A stretch of DNA of 64,000 nt from Coriobacteriaceae bacterium (GTDB lineage Bacteria; Actinomycetota; Coriobacteriia; Coriobacteriales; Coriobacteriaceae). The notes beneath the pieces were generated by a model. The model ran no database searches, had not been told where the DNA came from, and saw only the letters and a list, made by a program, of their open reading frames with translations. The position numbers were made by a program, and so were the translations under genes. Shown piece by piece: positions 40,704 to 50,117 of the stretch. Location of the stretch: the NCBI GenBank assembly GCA_025993015.1, contig DAJPFV010000001.1, forward strand, positions 310,001 through 374,000, written 5' to 3'. Each line of letters starts with the position of its first letter. Within the stretch, counting starts at the first letter, position 1.

Positions 40704-40736
40704 AAGACCCGAGCGACATCGTTGCCGCCCGGGTCT
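40704..40736 (-). terminator. Hairpin between binding-protein and permease genes
   Basis: AAGACCCG (40704-40711) pairs with CGGGTCTT (40729-40736), next to a short palindrome GAGTACGGGTACTC (40685-40698). As between oppA and oppB, it would raise binding-protein levels over the permeases. Confidence 0.65.
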
Positions 40737-40799
40737 TTGTTTCAACTATGAGGATACGGCCCCAATGACCGACATCCTGCATACAGACTCAAGCGAGTC

Positions 40800-42413
40800 T
40801 TACGCCTTGACGGTCGCAACGCCCCTGAAGGACATGCTCGTCGTGCCGATGCCCTTGAAGCCATCGAGGGCCTCGCCGTTGGGCGCAGTGGACGGATCGT
40901 CCCAGGAAGCGGAGACGGTCTTGACGTGGACAACGGGGTACAGAACGGCGTTGTCGGCAATGATGTCGAAGCACTCGTTCCACTTCTTCTGCTGCTCGTC
41001 GCCCTCGGCGGCAAGAGCCTCGTCCATGAGACTGTGGAGCTTCTGCCACTCAGTGGACTCCTTCCACGGGCAACGGGTCTGCATCCAGACGTTGTCGCCG
41101 TACCACCAGTTGAGCAGCAGGTCGGGGTCGGCGCCGAAGCAGGAAGGATCGCCAGGGGCAAGGAGGATATCGTAGGCCTCGCCGCCGTCGATGGCAGCGT
41201 AGGTGGCCGGCGAGGTATCGGTCTGGATGGTCACATCGAAGCCGAGAGCGTCGAGGTCGTTCTTGACCTGGGCGGCCATGCCCTTAATCTGCTCGTTGTC
41301 GGTGGTGCGCAGGGTGATGGCACCCGGGGTGATGCCAGACTCCTCGATGAGCTTCTTAGCCTTCTTGGCGTCGGTCTTGTACACCGTGGAAGCCTCATGA
41401 TAGTTGGTGAAGCTCTTGGGCAGGTAGCAGCTGGCAGCGGTGGCAAGGCCGGCGAAGGTGTTGCTGACCATCTTCTCGGTGTCGAGCGCATACATGACAG
41501 CCTGACGGACCTTGACGTTGTTCCAAGGCTCCTTGGCGACGTTGAACATGATGAAGCGGGTGCCGAAACCCTGAACGTTATCGATCTTGCAGCCGGCGCT
41601 CTCAAGCTGGTCGACGGCGTCAGCGGTAACGAGCTCCATAACGAGCGTGGAGCCCTCCTGCTGAGCGGTAACGCGAGCGGTGGGGTCGGTCAGGATGCTG
41701 TACTGGATCTTCTTATCCTCGGCAGCATACTCACCGTTGTACTCAGGATTGGGAACCAGGGTAATCTCGGTATCGGAGATAGAGTCGTACATCCAGGGGC
41801 CGGAGCCGATCGGCTGCTTGGCGCGATCCTCCTCGGTCTGAGTGGCCGGGGTAACGCGGACGATGGCCAGACGATCCTTGAGCAGGGAGAAGTTGGGGAC
41901 CTTGGTCTTGACCGTCACGGTGCTGGCGTCCTTGGCCTCGATGGACTCGAAGGGCTGGAAGAACGGAGCATAGGTAGCGGAAGCGGCGCAAGCGGTGTAG
42001 GAGGCAACGACATCGTCAGCGGTGACCTCGGTGCCATCGGAGAACTTGGCGCCCTTGCGGATGGTGACCTCGAAAGTGGTGTCGTCCACGGACTTAGGAT
42101 CGTCGGTGGCGAGCTCGTTGAAGGTGCTGTAGTCGTGGTAATCGATGCCGTAGAGGCCCTCGACGACGTGCCAGTTAGCACCCAGGCCCACAGCGGAGCC
42201 GGTGCTGGCGGGATCGAAGCTGGACGGAGCGTAAGCGGAACCAGCGGTGATCACGCCGCCGCCACGGTTGGCGGAATCGGTGGAACCGGAAGCGGAACCC
42301 TCGTCGCTAGAGCTGCCACCGCAGCCGGTGAGACCAAGCCCTGCGACAGCAGCGACGCTGCCGGTGAGGCCGAGGAACGAACGCCTGGACATACCCTTGT
42401 TGATGATGGCCAT
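40800..42413 (-). CDS. ABC importer substrate-binding lipoprotein (SatA-like)
   Basis: A 537-residue SBP_bac_5 binding protein. The signal has a strong twin-arginine motif, SRRSFLGLTG, and the lipobox GLTGC, followed by a Gly/Ser/Asp-rich linker. The body has the family segment FEVTIRKGAKFSDGTEVTADD. The family binds peptides, nickel, opines and, in the Sat type, sialic acid. Position at the head of a nan cluster suggests sialic acid. Transcription probably starts at a promoter overlapped by a 21-bp operator (42551-42571). Confidence 0.85.
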   Translation of the reverse strand: MAIINKGMSRRSFLGLTGSVAAVAGLGLTGCGGSSSDEGSASGSTDSANRGGGVITAGSAYAPSSFDPASTGSAVGLGANWHVVEGLYGIDYHDYSTFNELATDDPKSVDDTTFEVTIRKGAKFSDGTEVTADDVVASYTACAASATYAPFFQPFESIEAKDASTVTVKTKVPNFSLLKDRLAIVRVTPATQTEEDRAKQPIGSGPWMYDSISDTEITLVPNPEYNGEYAAEDKKIQYSILTDPTARVTAQQEGSTLVMELVTADAVDQLESAGCKIDNVQGFGTRFIMFNVAKEPWNNVKVRQAVMYALDTEKMVSNTFAGLATAASCYLPKSFTNYHEASTVYKTDAKKAKKLIEESGITPGAITLRTTDNEQIKGMAAQVKNDLDALGFDVTIQTDTSPATYAAIDGGEAYDILLAPGDPSCFGADPDLLLNWWYGDNVWMQTRCPWKESTEWQKLHSLMDEALAAEGDEQQKKWNECFDIIADNAVLYPVVHVKTVSASWDDPSTAPNGEALDGFKGIGTTSMSFRGVATVKA

Positions 42414-42531
42414 GTCTTCTCCTATCAATAGAGAATCTTACTCGGGAGCACCTAGACTTGCCCCCGCGCAACTTGCGGACGATATATACCTTACCTACCG
42501 ACGAACCCAACTGAGGTGCCGCGCTCGGCGA

Positions 42532-42614
42532 CCGATACATACATACGCTTGAACGGTATTTACTACCGTTCACCGAATTCGTTGACAAACGATTCGCCAG
42601 ACAGTATGTATCGG
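42532..42614 (-). promoter_or_regulatory. Promoter and operator of the sialic acid cluster
   Basis: On the minus strand: -35 TTGTCA (42588-42583), 17-nt spacer, -10 TAGTAA (42565-42560). The -10 lies inside the palindrome GAACGGTA-N5-TACCGTTC (42551-42571). An 11-bp inverted repeat, CCGATACATAC (42532-42542) / GTATGTATCGG (42604-42614), brackets the promoter. This layout suits a repressor, perhaps with DNA looping. No regulator gene is adjacent. The leader to the ATG is about 145 nt. Confidence 0.65.
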
Positions 42615-42726
42615 CGAGGTGAGATATCAGTCTTCGTCAACCCGCAGGATAGCAGGGTTGTTCACCATGGCTAGTCAAACGTTTTAGCGTTAATAAAACC
42701 CGAAATCGGCTGGTAATCGCCGTGAA

Positions 42727-42757
42727 ATACATGATTGAAAATCACGCAATCATGTAT
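42727..42757 (-). terminator. Hairpin after uvrC
   Basis: ATACATGATTG (42727-42737) and CAATCATGTAT (42747-42757), a perfect 11-bp stem, lie 22 nt after the uvrC stop. There is no T-run. It may mark the 3' end of the uvrC transcript. Confidence 0.5.
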
Positions 42758-42778
42758 ATCAGTTGTTTAGAGGCATGT

Positions 42779-44725
42779 TTAGTTTTCGGATTGCTTTGCC
42801 GCCGCCTCGGCGCGCTCGGCATTCCATGCAACGAGCGCCTCGTGAACCGCTTTGGCGACATCGGCAGGAACGCCTCGAACTTCCGCGATCTCTTGCTCGC
42901 TCGCCGCGCGCAAACGCTTCATCGAGCCAAAATGGCGCATAAGGGCACGTTTTCTGGTGGGCCCCACGCCTGGAACGTCATCGAGTACCGATACCGTCAT
43001 GGCTTTATCGCGCAATTCGCGATGGAACGTGATAGCAAAACGGTGCGATTCATCGCGCACCTGTTTAATTAGATAGAGCGACGCGGACCCGGTCGGCAGC
43101 ACGACTGGAGTCTCGTCCCAAGGCACGAAAACCTCCTCATCGGCCTTTGCCAAGCCACAAACTGGTATATCGAGCCCAAGAGCCTCAAGTTGCTTGATCG
43201 CAGCGGTCAATTGCGGCTTACCGCCATCGACAACGAGCAAATCGGGGCGCGAGCCAAAGCGCTCGTCGGCCATGCGCTCGGGAGCATAGCGTCGTCCCAA
43301 AACCTCGGACATCGACACGAAGTCGTTTGCCTCGTCCAATTCGGCCTGGATTTTAAAACGACGATACTGGCTCTTGTCGGCGCGCCCGTTGGTAAACACC
43401 ACCATCGAGGCGACCGTAAAGGTGCCATGCAGTGTAGAGATATCGAAGCACTCGATACGCAACGGCGGCGATGGCAGCGCCAACGCACTTTCGAGCTCCA
43501 GGAGCGCTTGATTGGTGCGGTCGTCAGCGTACCCCGTTCGCATCATGTAGCGCATGAGGGCATGGCGCGCATTTTTGGATGCCATATCGAGTAGACGGTG
43601 CTTTTCGCCACGCTGCGGCCTATGGAGATGGCAGGAACGCTCACGCTTGCCCGCAAGCCACTCCCCCAGCGCCTCCGCATCCTCAAGCTCGACGGAAAGG
43701 TTGACCTCAGCTGGAATATCAGCCGTCTCGTCGTAATAGCGCTTAAGAAAGCCCGACTGGAGCTCTTCCTCGTCAACATCAAGACCCTTGTCGAGAATGA
43801 ACTCGCAGGTGCGAACTGTTCGGCCCTCGCGAACGACGAAGACGCAAGCGGCGGAGATGGTCTCCTCGCGATAGAAACCGATGACATCGATATCGACACT
43901 GGAGGGAAAAACGACTTGCTGACGGTCGTCCAGACCCCTGATGACCTCCAAACGACGTTTGACGCGGGCGGCGCGCTCAAAATCGAGCACCTCGGCGGCC
44001 TCCGTCATCTCGGATGTCAGCTCGTCGACGACGTCCTTGCGATGGCCAGACAAAAAACGTTCGACACGTTTGACGTTCTTGGCATAGTCTGCCGGGGAAA
44101 TCGCGCCGACACACGCACCCGGGCCGCGCCCGACATGGTAGTCAAAGCAGGGGCGCCCGTTTTGCGCGCAAATCATATTGACGATGTCTTCCTCGCCCTT
44201 GTGGGACTCGACGATACGGCGACAACGACGCCACTCCGCACAGGATGCGGAGCAGATGGGGATAACCTTGCGCAGCGTATCTATCGTCTCACGTGCCGCG
44301 CGGCTATCGGTATAAGGTCCAAAATAGCGCGTTCCCGGCTTATGACGCTCACGCGTGTATTTGATAGCGGGATACAGGTCGCCCTTTGTAATGGCGATAA
44401 AGGGGTAGCTTTTGTCATCCTTGAGGTCGACGTTAAAGTACGGATGGTACTGACCAATCAAATTGCGCTCGAGCACCAACGCCTCGTGCTCGGTCTCCAC
44501 CACGATATAGTCGAAGCTCGCCACCAGCTGCATCATCAGCGGGATCTTCTGGCGCTCGTCCTGCAGCGTCACGTACTGACGCATACGGGCGCGCAGGTTT
44601 TTCGCCTTGCCCACGTAGATGACATCGCCCTTGGCGTCTTTCCAAAGGTAGCAGCCGGGCTGCGTGGGAACGCGCGAAACCTGCTCGGCAAGCGTTGGAA
44701 TGTTGTCGTGACCGGCCACGCGCAC
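42779..44725 (-). CDS. uvrC: Excinuclease ABC subunit C
   Basis: A 648-residue repair nuclease making the two incisions around lesions. Domains in order: GIY-YIG nuclease (about 15-100, GCYLWKDAKGDVIYVGKAKN), a Cys cluster, the UVR motif that binds UvrB (AAEVLDFERAARVKRRLE, near 235), the RNase H-like nuclease (IECFDISTLHGTFTVASM and LLVVDGGKPQL) and C-terminal helix-hairpin-helix repeats (DVPGVGPTRKRALMRHFGS). The start is GTG at 44725, directly after the murJ stop; a second GTG two codons on is equally possible. Confidence 0.94.
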   Translation of the reverse strand: MRVAGHDNIPTLAEQVSRVPTQPGCYLWKDAKGDVIYVGKAKNLRARMRQYVTLQDERQKIPLMMQLVASFDYIVVETEHEALVLERNLIGQYHPYFNVDLKDDKSYPFIAITKGDLYPAIKYTRERHKPGTRYFGPYTDSRAARETIDTLRKVIPICSASCAEWRRCRRIVESHKGEEDIVNMICAQNGRPCFDYHVGRGPGACVGAISPADYAKNVKRVERFLSGHRKDVVDELTSEMTEAAEVLDFERAARVKRRLEVIRGLDDRQQVVFPSSVDIDVIGFYREETISAACVFVVREGRTVRTCEFILDKGLDVDEEELQSGFLKRYYDETADIPAEVNLSVELEDAEALGEWLAGKRERSCHLHRPQRGEKHRLLDMASKNARHALMRYMMRTGYADDRTNQALLELESALALPSPPLRIECFDISTLHGTFTVASMVVFTNGRADKSQYRRFKIQAELDEANDFVSMSEVLGRRYAPERMADERFGSRPDLLVVDGGKPQLTAAIKQLEALGLDIPVCGLAKADEEVFVPWDETPVVLPTGSASLYLIKQVRDESHRFAITFHRELRDKAMTVSVLDDVPGVGPTRKRALMRHFGSMKRLRAASEQEIAEVRGVPADVAKAVHEALVAWNAERAEAAAKQSEN

Positions 44726-46408
44726 CTACTTGCGACGAATCAGCGCCGAGACCTCGGGCATCTTAAGGACGACGGCAAGGCCAAAGGTAACAGCAAGCGA
44801 GACGACACCCGCAACGCAAACGTAGCCAAGAGTAATCAGAATCGAGCCGCCAAGTGCCCCGACAAAGTGCTCAAGCGCCCGCATGACGCCGGCGCCTGCG
44901 GCAGCACCCAGGCCACCGAGCAAAAGGCCGAAGAAACCGCCATGCAGGATAGATTTAACCTGAAGACCACGCAGGCGACGACGCAGCCACCACAGCGAGC
45001 AACCGACCAAGATCACGTAGTCGACGACATACGAAAGCGCGATTGCCGGCATACCGAAGCCCAGCACAACGCCAAACAGCAGAACCGAGCCGGCCTGGCC
45101 GATGGCGGAATACAGACAATAGCGGCTATAGGGCTTCATGTCGAGCAAGGCAGAGAAGCTCTTCTGCATCAGCACGACCACGCCGTAGAGCGGCAGGGAA
45201 AGTGCCAGGTAGATAAGGAACTCCGACACCAGCGCCACACCGGACTCATCGAACTTGCCAGCGCAGTAGATCATGTTGAGCGGACGCGCGAAGACAATCA
45301 GGTACAGCGCGAATGGAATCAGGAAGAACAGCATCTGGGCGACGCCACGCGAAATGCCCGTGCGGACGCTGTCGTAATCCTTCTCCTGTGCGTCGTGAGA
45401 GAGCTCGGTATAGAGCGCCGTCGAAAGCGAGGCGGCAATCAGCGCGTAGGGCAGCGTGTACCACAGGCGCGCATAGGCGATGACGGAAGGACCAGTCTCG
45501 GGCTGGACCACCAGCGCAGCAGCGTTGGTGATAGAAGTCGAGACAAACATGCACACCGTGGCGAGCAGCGTCGGGATACCGAGCGCAATCGTCTGGCGCA
45601 GTGCGGGGTCCTTAAAGTCGATATGGATATGGGGATGCACGCCGTGCTTGCCAAGCGCGGGGATCTGACATGCCATCTGAACAAAGACACCGAGGGTCGT
45701 ACCGGCCGCAATCAAGATGATGCCGGCACGTTCGCCAAACTGTGCGGACACGGGCGCAAAGCCCATAAAGCTCGCAATGACGATCACATTGTTGAGGACC
45801 GGGGCAAACGTCGACCAGAAGTAGTCGCGGTGTGCGTTGAGGACGCCCGAAAACACCGAGCCCAAACCATAAAACAGAATCTGGATGGCAAAGAAACGGA
45901 ACATGAACGCAGCGGTATCCATGCTGCCGCCGTCACCCGAAAGGAACGATTGCGTCCAGATAAAGCCCGGGGCGAACACGGTCCCCAGCAACGAAATGCC
46001 ACCCAGCACCAATAGCAGAATACCGAGCAGGTTGCCCACGTACTCGTTCGAGGCCTCGCGACCCTGCTCACGCCTCACGCCCATGTACACGGGCAAAAAC
46101 GCCGTCACGAGCATGCCGCCCATCACGAGTTCGTAGAGCATATTGGGCAGGTTGTTGGCGACCTGATAGGAAGACGAGAGCAGCGACATGCCGATAGCGG
46201 CCGCCATTGCCCACGTGCGGATAAAACCGGTGACGCGAGACACGATGGTCAGGATGGTCATAAGCCCGGCGGAACGACCAACCGTGGAGTAGTCCGACGA
46301 GCCCATGTCGTCAGTGTCATCTCGCGACGAAGAAGCTTCGGATGAGGGTGTCTGAGGCGCAGATTCTTCTGCAAAATGAGCTCCGCGCTTCAATTCTTCC
46401 TGCGGCAT
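44726..46408 (-). CDS. murJ: Lipid II flippase MurJ
   Basis: A 560-residue membrane protein of the MOP superfamily with about 14 helices, moving lipid II across the membrane for peptidoglycan synthesis. Typical segments: TIVSRVTGFIRTWAMAAAIG and NNLPNMLYELVMGGMLVTAF in the first helices. The N-terminal 45 residues are a polar, Ser-rich tail. It lies between ybaK (3 nt upstream) and uvrC (adjacent). Confidence 0.92.
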   Translation of the reverse strand: MPQEELKRGAHFAEESAPQTPSSEASSSRDDTDDMGSSDYSTVGRSAGLMTILTIVSRVTGFIRTWAMAAAIGMSLLSSSYQVANNLPNMLYELVMGGMLVTAFLPVYMGVRREQGREASNEYVGNLLGILLLVLGGISLLGTVFAPGFIWTQSFLSGDGGSMDTAAFMFRFFAIQILFYGLGSVFSGVLNAHRDYFWSTFAPVLNNVIVIASFMGFAPVSAQFGERAGIILIAAGTTLGVFVQMACQIPALGKHGVHPHIHIDFKDPALRQTIALGIPTLLATVCMFVSTSITNAAALVVQPETGPSVIAYARLWYTLPYALIAASLSTALYTELSHDAQEKDYDSVRTGISRGVAQMLFFLIPFALYLIVFARPLNMIYCAGKFDESGVALVSEFLIYLALSLPLYGVVVLMQKSFSALLDMKPYSRYCLYSAIGQAGSVLLFGVVLGFGMPAIALSYVVDYVILVGCSLWWLRRRLRGLQVKSILHGGFFGLLLGGLGAAAGAGVMRALEHFVGALGGSILITLGYVCVAGVVSLAVTFGLAVVLKMPEVSALIRRK

Positions 46409-46411
46409 CGC

Positions 46412-46912
46412 TCAGTCCTCTCTCGTAATCGCGGCAAACGTCGCCCCGCAAAATGCAATTAAATCATCGGGTGCAAGCTCGAGCTGATAACCACGCTTGC
46501 CTCCCGAAATAAAAATGGTATCCCAAAGGACACACGTCTCATCAATGAGCGTCCGGTAGCGTTTTTTCATACCGACCGGGCTGCAGCCGCCGCGAACGTA
46601 GCCAGTCGCCGCAAGCAAATCCTTCACATGCATCATGGCCAAGGACTTCTCCCCCGCGGCACGCGCGGCGGACTTTAGATCGAGCTCGTCGGCAACAGGA
46701 ATGCAGCACACGACATAGTCGTTGGACGGTGTCACGCAGACCAAAGTCTTAAATCCTTGACCGGGCTCCTCGCCAAGCTGCTCCGAAATCGCGACCCCCA
46801 GGCCCACCGACTCATCACCATCGTCTTCGTACGTATGTAGAACATAGGAAATGCCGGCGCTTTCCAGCTCGCGCATCGCATTGGTTTTTGGCGTCTTTAC
46901 AGCCTTTGCCAT
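46412..46912 (-). CDS. ybaK: YbaK-type Cys-tRNA(Pro) deacylase
   Basis: A 166-residue editing protein that hydrolyses Cys-tRNA(Pro). Family elements: TNAMRELESAGISYVLHTYE at the start, FKTLVCVTP and CSPVGMKKRYRTLIDET with GYVRGGCSPVG, the conserved loop. The ATG at 46912 follows AAAGGA by 8 nt. Three nt separate its stop from the murJ start. Confidence 0.9.
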   Translation of the reverse strand: MAKAVKTPKTNAMRELESAGISYVLHTYEDDGDESVGLGVAISEQLGEEPGQGFKTLVCVTPSNDYVVCCIPVADELDLKSAARAAGEKSLAMMHVKDLLAATGYVRGGCSPVGMKKRYRTLIDETCVLWDTIFISGGKRGYQLELAPDDLIAFCGATFAAITRED

Positions 46913-46993
46913 GACATATCCTTTCCCTCGCATTCGGACGTAAGGATTAAGTATATGTCCAATTCGGCTGCATACGTCACTTCGGCACAGCAA

Positions 46994-47024
46994 GCGCCAT
47001 CGAATCACAAGGAGTCGATGGCGC
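46994..47024 (-). terminator. Hairpin after uvrA
   Basis: Perfect 10-bp stem GCGCCATCGA (46994-47003) / TCGATGGCGC (47015-47024), 20 nt after the uvrA stop. On the minus strand it is followed by TTGCTG, a poor T-run. Confidence 0.6.
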
Positions 47025-47044
47025 CCATAAACTGAATCGTCTAT

Positions 47045-49924
47045 TTATTGAGCATCAAGTTGAGCCTGACGCTCCCGGTCACGCCTGAGCAACGGCGCCA
47101 AAAACTTGCCCGTATAACTCTGCGGACAGTCCGCAACCTGCTCCGGTGTGCCCGAAACCACGACGGTTCCGCCGCCGTTACCGCCTTCGGGACCCATATC
47201 GATCAGGCGGTCGGCAACCTTGATGACATCAAGGTTGTGCTCAATCACCAGCACTGTGTTGCCCGCATCGACCAAGCGCTGCAGCACATCGAGCAGCTGG
47301 CGGACGTCCTCAAAATGAAGGCCGGTCGTCGGCTCGTCCAAAATATAGAACGTCTTGCCCGTCTGGCGTCGATGAAGCTCCTTGGCGAGCTTCACACGCT
47401 GTGCCTCGCCGCCCGAGAGCGTCGTGGCGGGCTGGCCCAGGCTCACGTAGCCCAAGCCTACATCGTACAGCGTCTGGAGCTTGCGCTTAATCTGCGGGAT
47501 ATTCCCAAAGAAGGCCAGCGCCTCGGTGACGCTCATGTCGAGCACGTCCGAGATGGTCTTGCCACGGTAGGTGACCTCGAGTGTCTCGCGGTTGTAGCGT
47601 TTACCGCCGCAAACTTCGCAGGGAACGTAGATATCGGGAAGGAAGTGCATCTCGATCTTGATCTGTCCGTCGCCCTTGCACGCCTCACAGCGCCCGCCAC
47701 TCACATTAAAGGAGAAACGACCCGGCGAGTAGCCGCGCGCCTTCGACTCCGGCGTACTCGCAAACAGCGCGCGAAGATCATCCCACAGGCCGATATAGGT
47801 AGCAGGGTTGGAACGCGGCGTGCGGCCAATCGGCGACTGGTCGATATCGATAACCTTATCGATACACTCGATGCCCTCGATTTTCTTATACGGACCCACA
47901 GGGCGCGTCGAACGGTGAATGGCATTCGTAAGGGCAGGCGCAATAGTGTCGGTAACCAGGGAGCTCTTGCCCGATCCCGACACGCCGGTAACAACCGTAA
48001 GCGTACCAAACTCGATCTTGGCAGTGACATTTTTGAGGTTGTTGGCTCGAGCGCCCGTAATTTTAAGGCAGCCGCGACCGGGCTTGCGCCGTTCATCAGG
48101 CACCCGAATCATTCGTTTGCCGGTCAGATAAGCGCCCGTCATCGACTCAGGACACGCCATGATATCAGCAGGCGTTCCCGCCGCGACTACGTGCCCGCCG
48201 TTGACACCGGCGCCGGGCCCCATGTCGATCACGTAGTCGGCGGCACGGATTGTATCCTCGTCGTGTTCGACGACGATAACGGTATTGCCGATATCGCGCA
48301 GGCGCTCGAGCGTCTTGATCAGGCGCTCGTTGTCACGCTGATGAAGACCGATCGAGGGCTCGTCCAGAATATAGAGCACGCCCATGAGACCCGCGCCGAT
48401 CTGCGTTGCCAGTCGAATACGCTGTGCCTCGCCACCGGAAAGCGTCGCCGAGGCACGATCGAGCGTCAGATAGTCGAGTCCAACATCGACCAGAAAACGC
48501 AAGCGCTCCAGAATTTCCTTGACGATACGACCGCCGATAAACTGTTGGCGCTCGGTGAGTTCCAGGCCCTCAAAAAACTCGAGCGATTCACGGCACGACA
48601 GGCAACAAACCTCGTAAATGGACTTGCCGCCCACGGTGACGGCGAGCATCTCGGAGCGCAAACGAGCGCCGTGGCAGGTCGAGCACGGCTCCTCGCGAAT
48701 GTACTTCTCCAGGCGCGCCTTGGTGTTCTCGTTCGTCGTCTCGGTATAGCGTTCGTACAGGATGTTGCGAACGCCCGAAAACTTGGTATCCCACTGGCTG
48801 CGACGTCCGTCGAGCTTTTGGTAGTCGACCGAGATCTTCGTATCGCCCAGGCCATCCAAGAATGCACGACGCACGCGAGGGGGCAAGTCCTCCCACGGCG
48901 TATCAGCGCTCACCTTAAAGTGTTTGCAGACCGCAGCAAAAATCTGCGGATAGTAGTTCGAATTGCCAAACAGGCTACCAAAGACTCCGTCGGCAATGGA
49001 CTTCGAGGGATCCTCAATCAGCGCCTCGGCATCAACGGTTTTCTTAAAGCCCAGGCCGTCGCACTCAGGACATGCGCCATAGGGAGCGTTAAACGAAAAA
49101 TCACGCGGCTGAAGATCGTCAATGGAGTGTCCATGCTCCGGGCACGCCAAGGCCAACGAATACTCCAGCAGCTCGCCCTCGGTCCCCTCGGGAGCGTCGC
49201 GGTCGGGCAGCAAGTATACGTTCACATTGCCGTGCGCCAGCGCAGTCGCCTGTTCAACGGACTCGGCGATACGGCCCAGCGAGTTCTCGCGAATCACGAT
49301 GCGATCGACCACGACCTCGATATCGTGCTTGAACTTCTTGTCCAGATCGATCGGATCGTCGAGCGAGCGCACTTCACCGTCGACACGCACGCGGCTAAAG
49401 CCCTCGGCGCGAAGGTCCTCAAACAGTTTGGTGTACTCGCCTTTTCGCCCGCGTACCACCGGTGCCAGCACAAACGCGCGGCGGCCCTCCCCCGCCGCCA
49501 AGACCTTGTCGGCAACCTGATCGGTCGTCTGACGCTCAATGACACGGCCGCATTCGGGACAGTGCGGGGTGCCCACACGGGCGAACAGCAGGCGCAGATA
49601 GTCATAAATCTCGGTTACGGTGCCAACCGTCGAGCGCGGGTTCTTGGATGTCGTCTTTTGATCAATTGAGACAGCCGGCGAAAGGCCGTCGATTGAATCC
49701 AAGTCGGGTTTGTCCATCTGGCCCAAGAACTGGCGCGCATAACTCGAAAGGCTCTCGACGTATCGACGCTGGCCCTCGGCATAGATAGTGTCGAATGCCA
49801 GCGAACTCTTGCCCGAGCCAGAAAGACCGGTAATGACCACGAGTTGGTCACGCGGAATGGAAACATCGATATCACGGAGGTTGTGCTCACGAGCGCCGCG
49901 AATAACGATAGAAGAATCAGACAT
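47045..49924 (-). CDS. uvrA: Excinuclease ABC subunit A
   Basis: A 959-residue damage-sensing ATPase. Two ABC modules: GLSGSGKSSLAFDT near residue 32 and GVSGSGKSSLVTDT near 645, each with a signature (LSGGEAQRIRLATQ, LSGGEAQRVKLAKEL). The second zinc finger is intact (GGRCEACKGDGQ and PCEVCGGKRYN). The first reads CPEHG and CPECDG, so one expected Cys is His. The ATG at 49924 follows AAGGAG by 6 nt. Confidence 0.95.
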   Translation of the reverse strand: MSDSSIVIRGAREHNLRDIDVSIPRDQLVVITGLSGSGKSSLAFDTIYAEGQRRYVESLSSYARQFLGQMDKPDLDSIDGLSPAVSIDQKTTSKNPRSTVGTVTEIYDYLRLLFARVGTPHCPECGRVIERQTTDQVADKVLAAGEGRRAFVLAPVVRGRKGEYTKLFEDLRAEGFSRVRVDGEVRSLDDPIDLDKKFKHDIEVVVDRIVIRENSLGRIAESVEQATALAHGNVNVYLLPDRDAPEGTEGELLEYSLALACPEHGHSIDDLQPRDFSFNAPYGACPECDGLGFKKTVDAEALIEDPSKSIADGVFGSLFGNSNYYPQIFAAVCKHFKVSADTPWEDLPPRVRRAFLDGLGDTKISVDYQKLDGRRSQWDTKFSGVRNILYERYTETTNENTKARLEKYIREEPCSTCHGARLRSEMLAVTVGGKSIYEVCCLSCRESLEFFEGLELTERQQFIGGRIVKEILERLRFLVDVGLDYLTLDRASATLSGGEAQRIRLATQIGAGLMGVLYILDEPSIGLHQRDNERLIKTLERLRDIGNTVIVVEHDEDTIRAADYVIDMGPGAGVNGGHVVAAGTPADIMACPESMTGAYLTGKRMIRVPDERRKPGRGCLKITGARANNLKNVTAKIEFGTLTVVTGVSGSGKSSLVTDTIAPALTNAIHRSTRPVGPYKKIEGIECIDKVIDIDQSPIGRTPRSNPATYIGLWDDLRALFASTPESKARGYSPGRFSFNVSGGRCEACKGDGQIKIEMHFLPDIYVPCEVCGGKRYNRETLEVTYRGKTISDVLDMSVTEALAFFGNIPQIKRKLQTLYDVGLGYVSLGQPATTLSGGEAQRVKLAKELHRRQTGKTFYILDEPTTGLHFEDVRQLLDVLQRLVDAGNTVLVIEHNLDVIKVADRLIDMGPEGGNGGGTVVVSGTPEQVADCPQSYTGKFLAPLLRRDRERQAQLDAQ

Positions 49925-50117
49925 GGAAGCTCCTTGCCTCCTATTGCATCGAATCATACTGCCGATGAGTTTAGCGCACTCGACGCGCACAGATGTTCGT
50001 AATACAAGATTCGCAGACCTTTAGCTTTGCGTATCGGGCGCTTTGTTTCTCGAAATGCCGTGGAAAGGTTACAGTAATCTAATACTGAACTTAATTTGCT
50101 GTACCAGAGGAACGTCC

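Noticed and set aside
42583..42611. A plus-strand promoter (TTGACA, 17 nt, TATGTA)
   Set aside because: The hexamers are good but point into a 160-nt gap ending at the 3' side of uvrC with no plus-strand gene. The overlap with the minus-strand promoter and inverted repeats explains the sequence better.
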